64,000 bases of DNA, taken from positions 114,952,903-115,016,902 of the forward strand of contig NC_084802.1 of assembly GCF_963169125.1 (NCBI RefSeq), given 5' to 3'. Shown here in pieces: positions 10,495 through 21,644 of the stretch. The stretch is from Humulus lupulus. Lineage: Eukaryota > Streptophyta > Magnoliopsida > Rosales > Cannabaceae. The position numbers and the translations under genes are program-made. The notes beneath the pieces were generated by a model. That model made no database searches and was not told the origin of the DNA. It worked only from the letters and a program-made list of their open reading frames with translations. Positions within the stretch are counted from its first letter, which is position 1. Each line of letters begins with the position of its first letter.

Positions 10495-10928
10495 AACACA
10501 TTTATCTGGCTAATTCTGCTTGTCTTCCATGCAAGAAACCAGAGTCCCTGAAGCACGAGCAGGCAAAGAGGGATCCTACCAAAAAAAATCGTTTTCATAA
10601 TGACATTGGCCACAACACTGATCATTCTCATCAATTGAAGGATGAGATTGAGACACTCATCCGAGTTGGACCGTTAGCATAGTATGCTAAGAACAGGGTA
10701 GCCCCTAATCAACTAGTAGTGCAAAATCCTCAACTCGCTAAGGGAAATCAAATCAATCAACTAGTAGCTCTCCCTGCTCCTGGAAACCAGATCGTTCCTC
10801 CTACTGTTCATGGAAGAGATATAGCCATCATTGCAGGCAGACCTCACCCAGCAAGGATAAGCAATGGAGCTCAAAAAAGATGTATCCAGGAGCTAAAAAT
10901 TCATGACAGTACAATATTTACTCAATAG
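10495..10928 (+). pseudogene. Tat-1 gag, C-terminal part
   Basis: Plus-strand translation gives CKKPESLKHEQAK, then KNRFHNDIGHNTDHSHQLKDEIETLIR and a stop at about 10679. The pattern FH-D-GH-T--C-QLK-EIE-LI is the signature of the C-terminal gag of Tat elements, here with His in place of the Cys. A Pro- and Gln-rich linker follows in another frame (10719-10928). The N-terminal capsid region is missing. Confidence 0.75.
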
Positions 10929-10959
10929 TAGAGGTTATCTGAAACATAGTGATTGGATA

Positions 10960-11215
10960 AACAACCAATCATTTTTATGGAAGATGACACTAGCCATGTC
11001 CAATTCCCTCATAATGATCCGCTGGTGATAGCCATTCATCTCGCTAATCGCGAGAAGAATCTTGATTGATAATGGGAGCTCAATAAATGTGTTATTCAGG
11101 TCCACTCTTGAAAAGATGGGAGTATTTGTAACATGCCTTAAGGCGACCTCCATGACTCTTTATGGGTTTTCAAGAGAAGCAACGGCAGTAATAGGAACAA
11201 CTGTGCTCGTTGTAA
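10960..11215 (+). pseudogene. Tat-1 aspartic protease relic
   Basis: Translation shows HNDPLVIAIHLANR, then LIDNGSSINVLFRSTLEKMG, in which DNGSS corresponds to the Asp-Ser/Thr-Gly active-site loop of retroelement proteases. LYGFSREATAVIGTT is the flap-side block. Frameshifts separate these motifs. The enzyme would process the element's own polyprotein. Confidence 0.7.
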
Positions 11216-11734
11216 CTTGAGGAGAAGAAGCACAAGTTGTTGCAAAATACTTGAGTTCGTTGTAATTGACTGCCAACCGCTTACAACGCAATCTTGGGAA
11301 GACCAACGTTGATGGCGTTCGAGGCCATAACTTATGTTCACCACTTGGCCATGAAGTTACCTTCACCCTCGGGGATATGCAGTGTAAGAGGAGACCAGCT
11401 TGATACCATGGAATGTTACAACATTGCTATGAATGGAAAGTCACAGCCTGGGTAGCAGGCCATGTTGGTAATTGAAGAAAATGAGGGGTCTCATGTAATG
11501 GAAATTGTTCAAGAGGTATCATCTCAAGAGATTGACAATAAGGTCGCCAATCAGATGAAATAGACCTAAGAATAGGTGAAGAAGAATTTGAACTCCAGGG
11601 ATCTAGAGGAGCTCGAAGAAATAATTCTCGACCCAGAGACACCTTCGAGGGTGGTAAAGATTGGGAAGAATCTAGGAGCCAAATGAAAGAAGGAGTTGGC
11701 CGAGTTTTAGAGGAAAAATCTCGATGTCTTTGTC
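11216..11734 (+). pseudogene. Tat-1 protease-RT linker, decayed
   Basis: Fragments such as FEAITYVHHLAMKLPSPSG and acidic stretches rich in Glu and Asp (11560-11680) appear in shifting frames. This corresponds to the poorly conserved linker between protease and RT of Tat elements. Nothing else is recognisable. Confidence 0.45.
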
Positions 11735-12123
11735 TAGTCACACAGAGATATGGTGGGAATCATTCCAAGTGTGATTATGCACAACCTATACTTGGACAAA
11801 AACGTGCTTGCGAAACAGCAGAAAAAAAGGCTATTGGGGAAAGAGCGAGGAGAATCTTTAGAGGAAGAAGTAGATTGGCTATTGAAATGCGGATTCATTA
11901 GAGAAGAAAAGTATCTCACCTAGATCTCCAACCCTGTTCTGGTTCCAAAGCTAAACGAAAAAGGGAGGACCTGCATTGACTTCTCCAACTTGAATAAGGC
12001 ATGCCCAAAAGATTGTTTTCCACTACCAAGAATAGATCAACTGGTTGACGCCATAGCTGAACATGAGCTCATGTTCTTCATGGACACGTATTATGGATAT
12101 AACCAGATCGCGATGAACCCGGC
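11735..12123 (+). pseudogene. Tat-1 reverse transcriptase, N-terminal half
   Basis: The frame reads PSVIMHNLYLDKNVL, EEEVDWLLKCGFIREEKYLT, NPVLVPKLNEKGRTCIDF and NKACPKDCFPLPRIDQLVD. It then reads FFMDTYYGYNQIAMNP, where it is cut by LTR B. LNKACPKD-FPLPRIDQLVDA and the following MD--YGYNQI are diagnostic for Tat. The first catalytic Asp (FMDTY) is intact. A stop near 11923 breaks the frame. Confidence 0.9.
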
Positions 12124-12561
12124 TATACAGTCCCAAAATTTCCTAACAAGGCTTAGTGCCTTAATTAGTGTGTTGGGAGAGCATAACTGGAATTGTACTT
12201 GATTTAATTGAATATTATGAGATTATGTGAATTACATGAGTTATATAATATTATGAATGATTATGCATGTTTAAGTGTATTAAATGTGCCTATAGGCCTG
12301 TTTCTATTAAAAAGAGCAGTTTTTGTAATTTTAACTTGTTGAAGGTATAATTGCAATTATATTGTATTATGTGATTAAAACCACATTATTATGTGGATAT
12401 ATTTGAGATATTCAGCAAGAGTCAGTCATTTTGAGCAAGATAGCAGTAGAGTCACAATGGGGATTAATACCCAGCTTGGGGTGAGCCAAAGGGTTATTTT
12501 GGTAATTCGATGAGTTATCGAGACTCATTGGACTATGAGTCGTATTTTGGGGGAAAATAGT

Positions 12562-14944
12562 TGTAACGCCCTGGGTAACCAAGACCGTTACACTGTGTAT
12601 TAATAAAGGTGCAAGAATTTCTAATCAAGTTGTTAAACCATTACCGAGCTAAGGCTAAAAGATTTTGGTCAGAAAAGACAAATTTTCATTTAAATAATTG
12701 TTTGTTACACGGGATCCCAAAAATAAACAGGGTTAAAGAACAGTTTACAAATGTCTCAAAGGTTATAAACAACCACAAGCCAATCTAATGGCAAAATAGG
12801 CATTTTAGGGTTTCCTATCCCTGTATCATCCCTCGGTCGTGGCGGCCGAGCAGCTGACTATGTACATTCCGCCCCCAGAGCTCTCCAAATCAGGGTTGGT
12901 CTAACTTACCCTTGCCTTTACCTGCACCACGTAGCACCCGTGAGCCAAGGCCCGGTATGAAAATCATATAACAGAGCATACTCAATAATCAATTGTCAAA
13001 TAATACATAAATCATCAATCAAATACTCAGCAGACCACATTGTTCACATAATCAGTGATATAAATTTGCAAACCAATAATCAATTATCCAGGTAATAAAT
13101 ATGCCACAATCATCAAATTAATAATAGTAAACATATCACTACATATCCAGGGTCGACGCCCTTAGGCGGCACCCTTTGTTTATCCCAATGACTCTGGCTC
13201 GCTTAGGCCGAGCTCAGTAATTATATAATTAACCTCAGCTAATAATGGTCGAGCCACGTCCTTGTGCACCAATATTAATTCCGACACTCTTAGGAGGTTT
13301 ATTCCATGTCCACGTGGCATAATACCATCATATGACATTACATACAAGTATAGGGAACTCTTAGTCCCAACATAACCACATAATCGGGTGCAGATTTCTT
13401 ACCTTTGATTCCGAGCAGAAAAGGTGAACTGACTCTGAGCACGATCCCTAGCCTCGAGCCTTGGTGACAAACCTAGTCACAAGAATTATTGATATCTATC
13501 AACTTCCAATCAGAAATAGAATACTTAGATGGCAAAACTAGCCTCTGGGACCTCAATTTCCACTAAATCGTGCAGTAGAAATTGTCCTGAGCCCTTAGGC
13601 TTGAACCCTTGAGCCTTAATGACACTAACAACTCTTCCAAGTTCAAAATCCCTAGGCGGGTTGCAACTTAGCCCAGCCAGTCGCGACTTGCCCCAAGTCA
13701 GAGAACAACCTCTCACACCAAAGGGGAGGCGGGTCGCGACTTGGCCAAGCAAGTCGCGGCGCGCCCCCAAATTAGAGGGCTACCATGGCCAGGAGGACCA
13801 CACACGCCGCGACGCACCCTACGAACCCAGGGAAAACCTGGGTTTTCCTCCTTCTTCTTCCAACCATGAACACTTAACCAAGCCCCGAATTTTCCCTCAT
13901 TGATCCTACCAATCCAACACCAAGCATGTTACGAATTAAGACCCATATTCACCTATTTTCTTTTATCTAATTCTCTCAATCACTAACACAGGAACTATAC
14001 CTCAATTCAGTCATAGCAATCAAGCATATCCCATTGAAATTCCTACCCAACACTCACTCTATCACCACACTCATGCATGCCTTAATCGTCAAACTTAAAC
14101 TCAGCAACAAAATACAAATTAGAGCCAGACTCTTACCTCAATTTTCCAGCTCAACTCCTTCAAGTCTCAGCTGAAATCTTGCTCAATTTCCTCCAAGTTT
14201 TCCCCCAGCCTAAGCTTAGCTTCAAGCTTCAACAATGAAGAGTGAGAGAAAGTGTGTGCGTGAGGGTGAGGGTGAGGGAGAGAGAGAGACCTCAATTTAA
14301 TTCTTCCTTCTTTCTTTCTTAATTATTCTATACCTTTCTGCATTAGTCTAGGATAAAGGCTGAGCATATCTCTAACTTTTAAATGACCATAATACCCTCC
14401 CAAAGTATAACTAACATAAAACTTAATCTAGGGTATAATTGTCATTTATCCCCCACTTCCCACTAATTCCTCAAGTGTTCCTAATATTTACCACTTAAAT
14501 CCTACTATCCAATTAATCACCAATTATTAACCCAATGTCTAATAATTCCCAATATATCTCCTAAATTCTCGAAAATATCCCAAGGCTCCCCCAAGCCGGG
14601 TATAAATCCCGACCGTGACAATTTCGCCAAACCGCTCAGTAGGACCATCTCGGGTCATAAGCTGCAAATATATCCACATAATAATGTGGTCTCAACAATT
14701 TATCGCAAATAATCACATTTATGCCCTGAACGGACCAAAATTACAAATTTGCCCCTATAAGCTAAACAGGCCTACATGCATACTAATATTCATAATCATG
14801 CATCTCACATATCCATATAACCATATAAGCACGCTTATCACATAGTCATGCATTGAATCATTTAAATCACGCATAAACCAATTATGCCATCCCGGCACAC
14901 TAATCAAGGCCCTTAAGCCTTATTAGTAATTTTGGGTAGTTACA
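12562..14944 (-). mobile_element. Inverted solo LTR (copy C) nested in LTR B
   Basis: On the plus strand it begins TGTAACGCCC and ends GGGTAGTTACA, the complement of the family LTR. The target duplication ATAGT is perfect on both sides (12557-12561 and 14945-14949). Length is 2383 bp. The donor-like block (TTCTTACCTTTG at 13397-13408 on the plus strand) and the acceptor-like block (TTTACCTGCACCACGTAGCA at 12917-12936) are both present. GTCGCGAC palindromes lie at 13670-13765. Reading frames at 13525-13770 and 13619-13903 are overlapping GC-rich noise. Confidence 0.92.
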
Positions 14945-15130
14945 ATAGTGGTATTTTGTATATTATGGAATTAAGTGGGAATCATGAATAATGCGAGATT
15001 ATAGAGTCAAAATGTTGATTTTTCCCTTGAGGGGCTTTGACAGGAAAGTGGTAGAGTGAAGGCATTTTGGTCTTTTGGACCACTTAAGTGATATATGCCA
15101 AGCACTGAGTTAAGTAACTCAGAAGTGTTT

Positions 15131-15132
<2 letters not shown>

Positions 15133-15169
<37 letters not shown>
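15133..15169. repeat. (CT)n microsatellite in LTR B
   Basis: About 18 CT units without interruption. The same relative place in the other LTRs holds shorter CT or GA runs (14271-14290, 42124-42152, 61400-61420). Confidence 0.9.
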
Positions 15170-15172
<3 letters not shown>

Positions 15173-16129
15173 TCCCTATCTTTCTATCCCTTGTGTGATT
15201 GGTGATTAAAGCTTTGAAGGAGCTCTTGAATTTCAAAGCATGAAACCAAGGTTTGTAGGAATTAAAGTTGTTTTCGGGGAGTTTAAAAGTTGTCAAGCTA
15301 AGGGAATAGTTGGGGATTCGAATTATCTGAGGTAAATCCATCCCTAAATTTTTTTTGGTTTTTGAGTGTCTTGAGGAATTTCTTGAATTTTGGGTTTTAG
15401 CTAAGTTTTGGTATGTTTCAAAGGTTGTTTATTGTATACCTAAGCTACTGAGACCATTTTTGTGCTCGAATTGGGTCAGAAACTGTGATTTGGGATTGTT
15501 TTGAGGGATAGGCGAGTTTTGAAATCGCAAGGAAATTTTGGGTTACAGGATCGCGCTGCAGTGCTGTTCTTGGAGCGTCGCGGCCCATATGAACTCCCCT
15601 ACCTCGAACCGCCTTAGTGCCACGACGCTTGGCGAGTTGCACCACGACGTAAGTACATGGGATTTTCAGGTTTGGCTCTCTGCCTAGTCAAGCATCACAG
15701 CTCTTTTTTGGGGGCGACATAACTTAAATGGGAAAAATCTCAAAATGAGGTTTTGGGTTATGGGAACCCAAACCTAAGGGCTCGAGAATAGTTATACTAC
15801 ATAGTTTAGTAGAATTCAAAGTCCTAGAGGCTAGGACCTTGTCTGGAAGCCTTTAGTAGTTCGATTCTTGATGAATATTCCTTATTATGGTTGTGACTAG
15901 GGCGTATTGCTAGGTTGGGAGGAAAGGACCGCACTCAGGGTCATTATACCTATTTTTCCCAAGACTTGAGGTAAGAAAACTACACCTGGACTGTGCTTAG
16001 GGCTTGAGCCCCAGTTATCGAACATGATTATAACTGTGCTTAGAATGTTTTATTAAACATGTTTGGTTACGTTGTGCATATTTGTGTTAAGTGATGTATG
16101 CTTACCTATTATATCTTAATATAGAAGCC

Positions 16130-16640
16130 TAGCTTATAGGCCGAGGGCGGCAATAGCGTGTGGAACGTAGGCCGAAATGGTAGGGACAATATAGCAGCTC
16201 GACTTATAAGTTGAGGGCGACAAAGCATGTGGTACACAGGTCATAAAGGCAACTCCAGTGTGAGGGTGTAATCCCCACTCGGTCGGCAAGAACCAAAGTT
16301 GAATGCCTAAGTACGCGTCTCACTCGGTTGGGTCGAATGACCATCGCATTGAGCGTGAGGATGCTTGGCAAAGTGTGCGAAACACTGGTGACAAAGTTAA
16401 GTTCATTGTGAGGCTGCAGTCCCCACTCGCCCAGCCAGAACTGGAGCTAAATGCTTAAGTACGCATCTCGCTCGGTTGGGGTCGCTTGACTGGGCCGCTT
16501 GCTATGCCTATTTTGTGGGCCCTATAATTGAGAGCGAGTTATGTTTAAGGAAGCAATCCTCACTTGCCAGCAAGAACTGTGAGTTGAGTGCTTGAGTACA
16601 CACTTCGCTTGGTTGTGCTGCTCGGCAAGGCAATTTTCCT
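16130..16640 (+). repeat. Degenerate tandem repeats in LTR B
   Basis: Blocks with GACTTATAAG-like and CCCACTCG-like cores (for example AATCCCCACTCGGTCGGCAAGAACC, then GTCCCCACTCGCCCAGCCAGAAC) recur with a spacing of about 100-170 bases, together with GCTTAAGTACGC. They fill the interval between the donor-like and acceptor-like blocks. Confidence 0.55.
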
Positions 16641-17168
16641 AGGTCGTGCAGCGGATTCCAAAGAATAAAAGGATTTATCTGTACACTATTAAATATGTTT
16701 ACTAGTTGTATGATTGGAATAAATGTATTGGATTATTGTGAAGCATGTGTTTCTTGCTTTTGAATATTTTGATATTGTTATGCCTTGTGAGGTGCAGGTA
16801 AGGGCAAAGAATAGTTGGACCATCCATGAGTTGGTGGGCTTCAGAGGCGTTGTGAACATATGCAGCCTACTCGACCACCACGGCCGAGATCTCTTGCTAG
16901 AACTGGGGTTGAACCCTGATTTTTTTTCCTAGGCCACCCTTTGTATCTATTTTTTTTATGTATCAGTTTATAAACTCATTTTGGCACCCCATGTATAGAG
17001 TTAAACCTTTTTAATGAAATGATTACAGTTTGACCAACAAATTTAATACCTAGTCCTTGAGTTAGCCTTAATTAGAAATTTTAAGTCCAAATGACTCGTT
17101 TAGCGAGTTAAGTACCATTTTAAAACACATGATGTAACGGTCCTAGATTTGTAGGGCATTACACTTGC

Positions 17169-17976
17169 AGACCAAGAGCATACCAGCTTCATGATCAAAC
17201 ACAATGTATACTGCTACATAGTCATGCCAATTGGGGTAAAGAATGTTGATGCCACGTATCAGAGTCTAGTCAACAAGATGTTTGTTGATCAGATCGAGAA
17301 ATACATGGAAGTGTACGTCGATGACATACTCGTCAAGTCAAAAACTGCGAATAACCATGTTTCCAATCTAGAAGAATGTTTTGGCATATTGAGAAAGTAT
17401 CATATGAAGTTGAACCCCCAGAAGTGCACCTTTGGAGTCTTGTCAAGGAAATGTCTAGGCTTCATAGTTAACTCAAGGGGGATCGAGGCAAATCCTGAAA
17501 AAGTCATATCATTGTTAGAAATGTCTTCACCTAGGTCATGGAAAGAAGTCCAGAGTTTAACTAGAAAAGTCGCGGTCTTAAATAGGTTTGTGTCTAAGTC
17601 CACGAACAAATGCCCCCCCTTCTATAATTTGCTCAGGGGGAACAAACGATTTGAATGGATAGAAGAATGCAAACATGAATTTCAAGATCTGACGACACAT
17701 TTAGCCGAACCCCCCGTTTTATCAAAACCAATTGTTGGAGAATGTCTATACTTATATCTAGCAGTAATGGAGAATGCGATTAGCGATGTGCTAGTTCGAG
17801 AAGAAAATCAAGCACATAAACCAGTGTACAACAAAAGTAAGAGGCTTTTGGGAGCTGAATCCAAATATCCTCTGATCAAAAAGCTCGCGTTCAACTTAAT
17901 CTTGGCTTCAAGTCAGCTTAAGCCATATTTTCAATCACTTTCCATACATGTCCTAACCGATGAACCTTTAAGGTAG
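17169..17976 (+). pseudogene. Tat-1 RT C-terminal half and first RNase H
   Basis: The frame is open for over 260 codons. It holds DQEHTSFMI, CYIVMPIGVKNVDATYQ, the active site VYVDDILVKS (about 17315), MKLNPQKCTFGV, LGFIVNSRGIEANPEK and FEWIEECKHEFQDL. RNase H follows with YLYLAVMENAISDVLVREE and LGAESKYPLIKKLAFNLI. In this RNase H the usual LYLYLAVS---VSAVL-RE pattern is kept. The first 20 or so residues complete the RT broken at 12123. A stop at 17974 interrupts the connection to the next domain. Confidence 0.9.
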
Positions 17977-18633
17977 GTCTTGCAAAAGCCTGAAGCTTCA
18001 CGAAGTTTGTTGAAGTGGATTATCAAACTTAGTCAGAGCAAAATATTATACAGACCATAGACAGCAATAAAGGGCCAGGCGCACGTTGATTTCATAGTTG
18101 AATGTACTGGGTTCAAGGGAAAGCCTATGAGGGAACCAGTACAAGAATTGTAGAAACTCTTCGTTGATGGGTCATCCAACAAAAATAGATCCAGAGCTAG
18201 CATAATCCTAATTACACCTGAAGGACATCGCTTCCATACAGCTCTGAGATTCATTTTTGATGCATTCGACAATGAAGCAGAGTACGAGGCTTTGTTGGTC
18301 GGAGTTCGGGTAGCAAAAGAATTGAAAGCAAAGGCGATTCAGTGTTTCAGGGACTCTCATCTCATGGTTAATCAAGTATTGGGGGTATATTAGGCTCAAG
18401 GAATCAAAATGGCAACTTATCTAGCAAAGGTCACAAGTGAACTGTCAAAGTTTGAATTCTACTCCATCGAACAAGTACCATGTGAGCATAACATAAATGC
18501 TTATGCTTTAGCCCTACTTGCCACCACCAAAGAAGCATACACATTGAATGTGGTCCCTGTAGAATTCTTGGACAAACCAAGCATAGATGAAGAGCCGAGA
18601 GAGGTCGGATTTGCAAAGGATCAACCTAGATGA
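17977..18633 (+). pseudogene. Tat-1 second (archaeal-type) RNase H
   Basis: After stops at 17974, about 18058 and 18151 the frame reads KLFVDGSSNKNRSRASIIL, ALRFIFDAFDNEAEYEALL, VRVAKELKAKAIQCFRDSHLMVNQV and, after a stop at 18393, YLAKVTSELSKFEFYSIEQVPCEHN. DGSS, the NEAEYEAL Glu and the DS-L-VNQ Asp are the acidic residues of the dual-RNase H arrangement found only in Tat and its relatives. The usual SDS is changed to RDS here. This domain is the strongest single marker for the lineage. Confidence 0.85.
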
Positions 18634-19342
18634 TTTCAATTATTGAATGCTTAAAGACTGTAAGGATGCATGAAAATTAATGTACCAGGAATCGAGGTAT
18701 GTTATGGTTGAGTGGATTCTATACAGGTGAGGTCACTTTATGCCTCTTCTAAGATGTTTCTTGTCCGAGGAAGTTCAAGCTATCCGTAAAGAGATTCACA
18801 AAGGGTTTTATGGAGACCAGGCTAGAGGGAAAAGCTTGGCCCTAAAGGTGTTAAGACAGGGGTATTTCTAGCCCACACCGAAAAAGGACTCGGCCGCATA
18901 TGTCCTTAATTGTGACAAATACCAATGTTTTTCCACCATCACCTGAGATGCACCCATGGAGCTAACCATGGTATCCTCACCCTAGCCATTTGTTGTATGG
19001 AGGATCGACCTAATTGGATCGTTTCAAACTTAGAAGGGAGGAATTTGGTACGTGGTTATCGCAATCGACTATCTCACAAATTTTCTTGAGGCCAAACCAA
19101 TAGCAACTATAACCTCGAATAGAATACTAGGATTTATGGTGAAGAACATAAAATAGCAATCTGGACTCCCAAAGAAGATTGTGTCGGATAACGAGACTCA
19201 ATTTGATAGCGACCCATTCACAACTTTCTGTGAGAAATACGACATAATTAAGAGTGTCTCTTAAGTGGCATACCCTGAATCCAATGGGCAGGTCGAGGTA
19301 GTGAATAAAACCCTTAAGACGAATCTAAAGAAGCAACTACAA
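18634..19342 (+). pseudogene. Tat-1 integrase, zinc and core regions
   Basis: EIHKGFYGDQARGKSLALKV and YVLNCDKYQCF correspond to the HHCC zinc-binding region. WRIDLIGSF gives the first catalytic Asp, KKIVSDNETQFDSDPF the second, and YPESNGQVEVVNKTLKTNLKKQLQ carries the Glu. The frame then stops at the insertion of the full chromovirus. Several stops and frameshifts lie between the motifs. Integrase would insert the cDNA; this copy cannot be functional. Confidence 0.85.
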
Positions 19343-21644
19343 TGTAACGACCCAAATTTCCTAAAAAGGCTTATGGCCTTGATTAGGGGGCCAGGATAGC
19401 AAATTTTTGGACTTATGTGATTATATGATATTTTTGTGTATCATTATGTGATTATGTGAGTTATATTATAATATGACTTGATATGCATGTTTAGGTGTAT
19501 TAAATACGCATGTGGACCCATTTCTGTTTAATTGGGTAATTTTAATAATTTGGCCTGTTTTGGATGCATTTGTCATATATGTGGTTTGTGTGTGGTACTT
19601 CATTATTATTTGGTTATGCTTGGGTTACTCAGCAGAAGATGATCCTAGGAGGCAAGCCAGTGGGAAATTCATATCGGGATCCATACTTTACTCGGAGTGA
19701 GTCAAGAGGTATTTAGCACATTACTGGGATATTGGGTAATGGGAATAACTTGATGATAAATTGGGAGTTAGTGAGATCAGGGGGAAATTATGAGAATTTT
19801 CACTATTTTACCCTGGGGGCATTTTCGGGACCTCGACCATTAGGATTTGCTTGAGGTTACTTAAGCTTGAAGTAACCTGTCAGAATTATGAAAGATCGTT
19901 AAGAACATTCTCTCTCTTCCTCTCGTTCCCTTTTCGACACCCGATCACATTTTCAAAGGAAACTTCAGTTTTAAGACTCTGATTCAAGCAAGGATTGCGG
20001 CATAGCGATTCTAGGGTAGATTATAAGCTTATTAGGAGGATTTATTTGGGAAACGACTCAATCGGAGGTAATCCAAGTTTTAAGTTCTATGTTTTTAAAG
20101 TTTTTAAGCTTTGATTGGATTTTATGTTTTGGTGAGTTTTTGGATGGATTGAGACTTGTGTTTTCATTTTTTTGGGAGATTATGATATTTGAGAACTTTG
20201 ATTGTAGGATTTCGATATGTTTGGATAGGTTTTTGGAGGATTTTAAGTGGAATAAATGTAGGAAATGGCTGATTTCGTGGACAAGTCGAGACTTTGTTCT
20301 AGCAAGTCGCAACTTAGATGAAGATAGGAGCTAGGAGGTCTCTGCCTGGGGGCGCGCCGCAACCTGAGAGGGGCCAAGTCATGGCCTGCATCCTGAAGCC
20401 CAGGGAAATGCTCTCTGACTTAGGGTAATTTGCGACCCTCAGGTCCAAGTCGCGACTGGCTTATGCATTTTTGCCCATATTTGGTTTTTAGTCATGGGAA
20501 CTTAATTCAAAGGGCCTAGGATCAATCCTACTACCCAGTTGAGAAGGATTTGACATCCTGCGGGCTAGATTTGGGTTTTGAAGTATTTATTTACTCATTT
20601 TTTATGAGGTTTTATATTATGGTTGTGACTAGGTTATCGCTAGGGGCTTGGAAACAGGATCGTGCTTGAGGGACGTTTATTGGTTACTTGTGCTTGGACC
20701 AAAGGTAAGAAAACTGCACCCAGTATGTGATGCATGTGATGCATGCAATATATGTGATTATGGCATAGCATGAAGGTGAAATATGGAATTTTCCAAAGCT
20801 TGAGTCTCTGTAATTGTGCATGATCATAATTATGGTTTTGATTATTGATTAAGCATGCCAAATGCCTTATATCTGAATATTTGACATATGATACATGTCT
20901 GTTTGCATTACCTCATTGAGGAAGCATTGACTTATTAGTCAGGGAACGACAATGGTGTCAGTATTGATTGTGAAGTTGTGACTTATTAGTCAAGATCGGC
21001 AGCAGTACTAAGCATTAGTCGTACGGTATTGGTTTATGAGTCAAGAATAGTATTAGCGTGTTTAACACAAGCTGAAATGATTAGATCTAATCAACATAAT
21101 CATAAAATGCTTGACCGACCCCAAGGTCGAAGAAAACTAAAGCGCTTGTCTAGTTTAACGGCTAGTTACATATAGCCAGGGCCAAAAGGCTCAGGTGACT
21201 GAAACGTCACGTGGCTTAGGGAGTCAGTCATCTATACAGAGATAGACTTATCAGTCATCTATAGAGAGATAGACTTATCAGTCATCTATACAGAGATAGA
21301 CTGATCAGTCATCTACACAGAGATAGACTTATCAGTCATCTATTTAGAGAGTGACTTATTAGTCAACTATTCAACGAGAGACTTATTAGTTGTCTACCTT
21401 AAAGAGACTTATCGGTGATCTACCTTAGAGAGAGAGACTTATTAGTCATCTACTCCGAGCGCAGGACTCTACAATCATTTATATGTACCTGCCTACATGC
21501 ATTAGTAGGGTTATTACTGCTAGGCATGCTTATTATGATTTAGTGACATGTTATTATCTGTTTATGAGCATGTTTAAGTTTTCTTGCTCAGCTTCGGCTC
21601 ACGGGTGCTATGTGGTACAGATAAAGACATTTTTAAGAAGAAAT
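19343..21644 (+). repeat. 5' LTR of chromovirus D (3' end missing)
   Basis: It starts TGTAACGACCCAAATTTCC and can be aligned by eye with the 3' LTR from 26861 down to TGCTATGTGGTACAG (21610-21620). After that point the expected 420 or so bases, including the GGTGTTACA end, and the primer binding site are replaced by a copia-type LTR. Donor-like GACCAAAGGTAAGAAAACTG has its GT at 20705. The frames at 20058-20334 and 20640-20861 are shadows of this LTR. Confidence 0.85.
21215..21460 (+). repeat. 27-bp tandem repeat in 5' LTR D
   Basis: About eight copies of AGACTTATCAGTCATCTATACAGAGAT-like sequence, near perfect in the middle and decaying at both edges. Because 27 is a multiple of three, the array gives spurious open frames with a nine-residue period in the 3' LTR copy. 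Confidence 0.92.

Larger units (their letters stand above)
12124..17163 (+). mobile_element. Solo LTR (copy B) of the chromovirus family, inserted in Tat-1 RT
   Basis: The two parts 12124-12561 and 14950-17163 add up to about 2.65 kb once the inner LTR C is removed. The start is decayed (TATACAGTCCC for TGTAACGACCC) and the end is GGGCATTACA. The flanks CCGGC and CTTGC agree at three of five positions, as expected for an old 5-bp target duplication. Removing the insert restores the RT frame as MNPA-DQEHTS. It has the donor-like GAGGTAAGAAAACTACACC (GT at 15971), the acceptor-like GAGGTGCAGGTAAGG (16791) and a repeat-rich interval between them. Confidence 0.85.

Noticed and set aside
13525..13903. 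Overlapping frames on both strands in LTR C
   Set aside because: Same cause: the GC-rich palindrome patch of a non-coding LTR.
14615..14845. Similar small proteins at 14615-14845 and 47940-48191
   Set aside because: The likeness is due to both lying in the same part of inverted chromovirus LTRs (C and F); the other LTR copies do not keep the frame.
12124..17163. LTRs with inverted TGTAACG / CGTTACA ends as non-autonomous DNA transposons
   Set aside because: The ends look like terminal inverted repeats. However, copies D, F and G place the same unit next to gag or pol, a PPT or a primer binding site, and the duplications are 5 bp, so these are LTRs.
21215..21460. CRISPR-like array of 27-bp units
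   Set aside because: Units are contiguous with no unique spacers, the context is a plant LTR, and copies decay at the edges as in a minisatellite.
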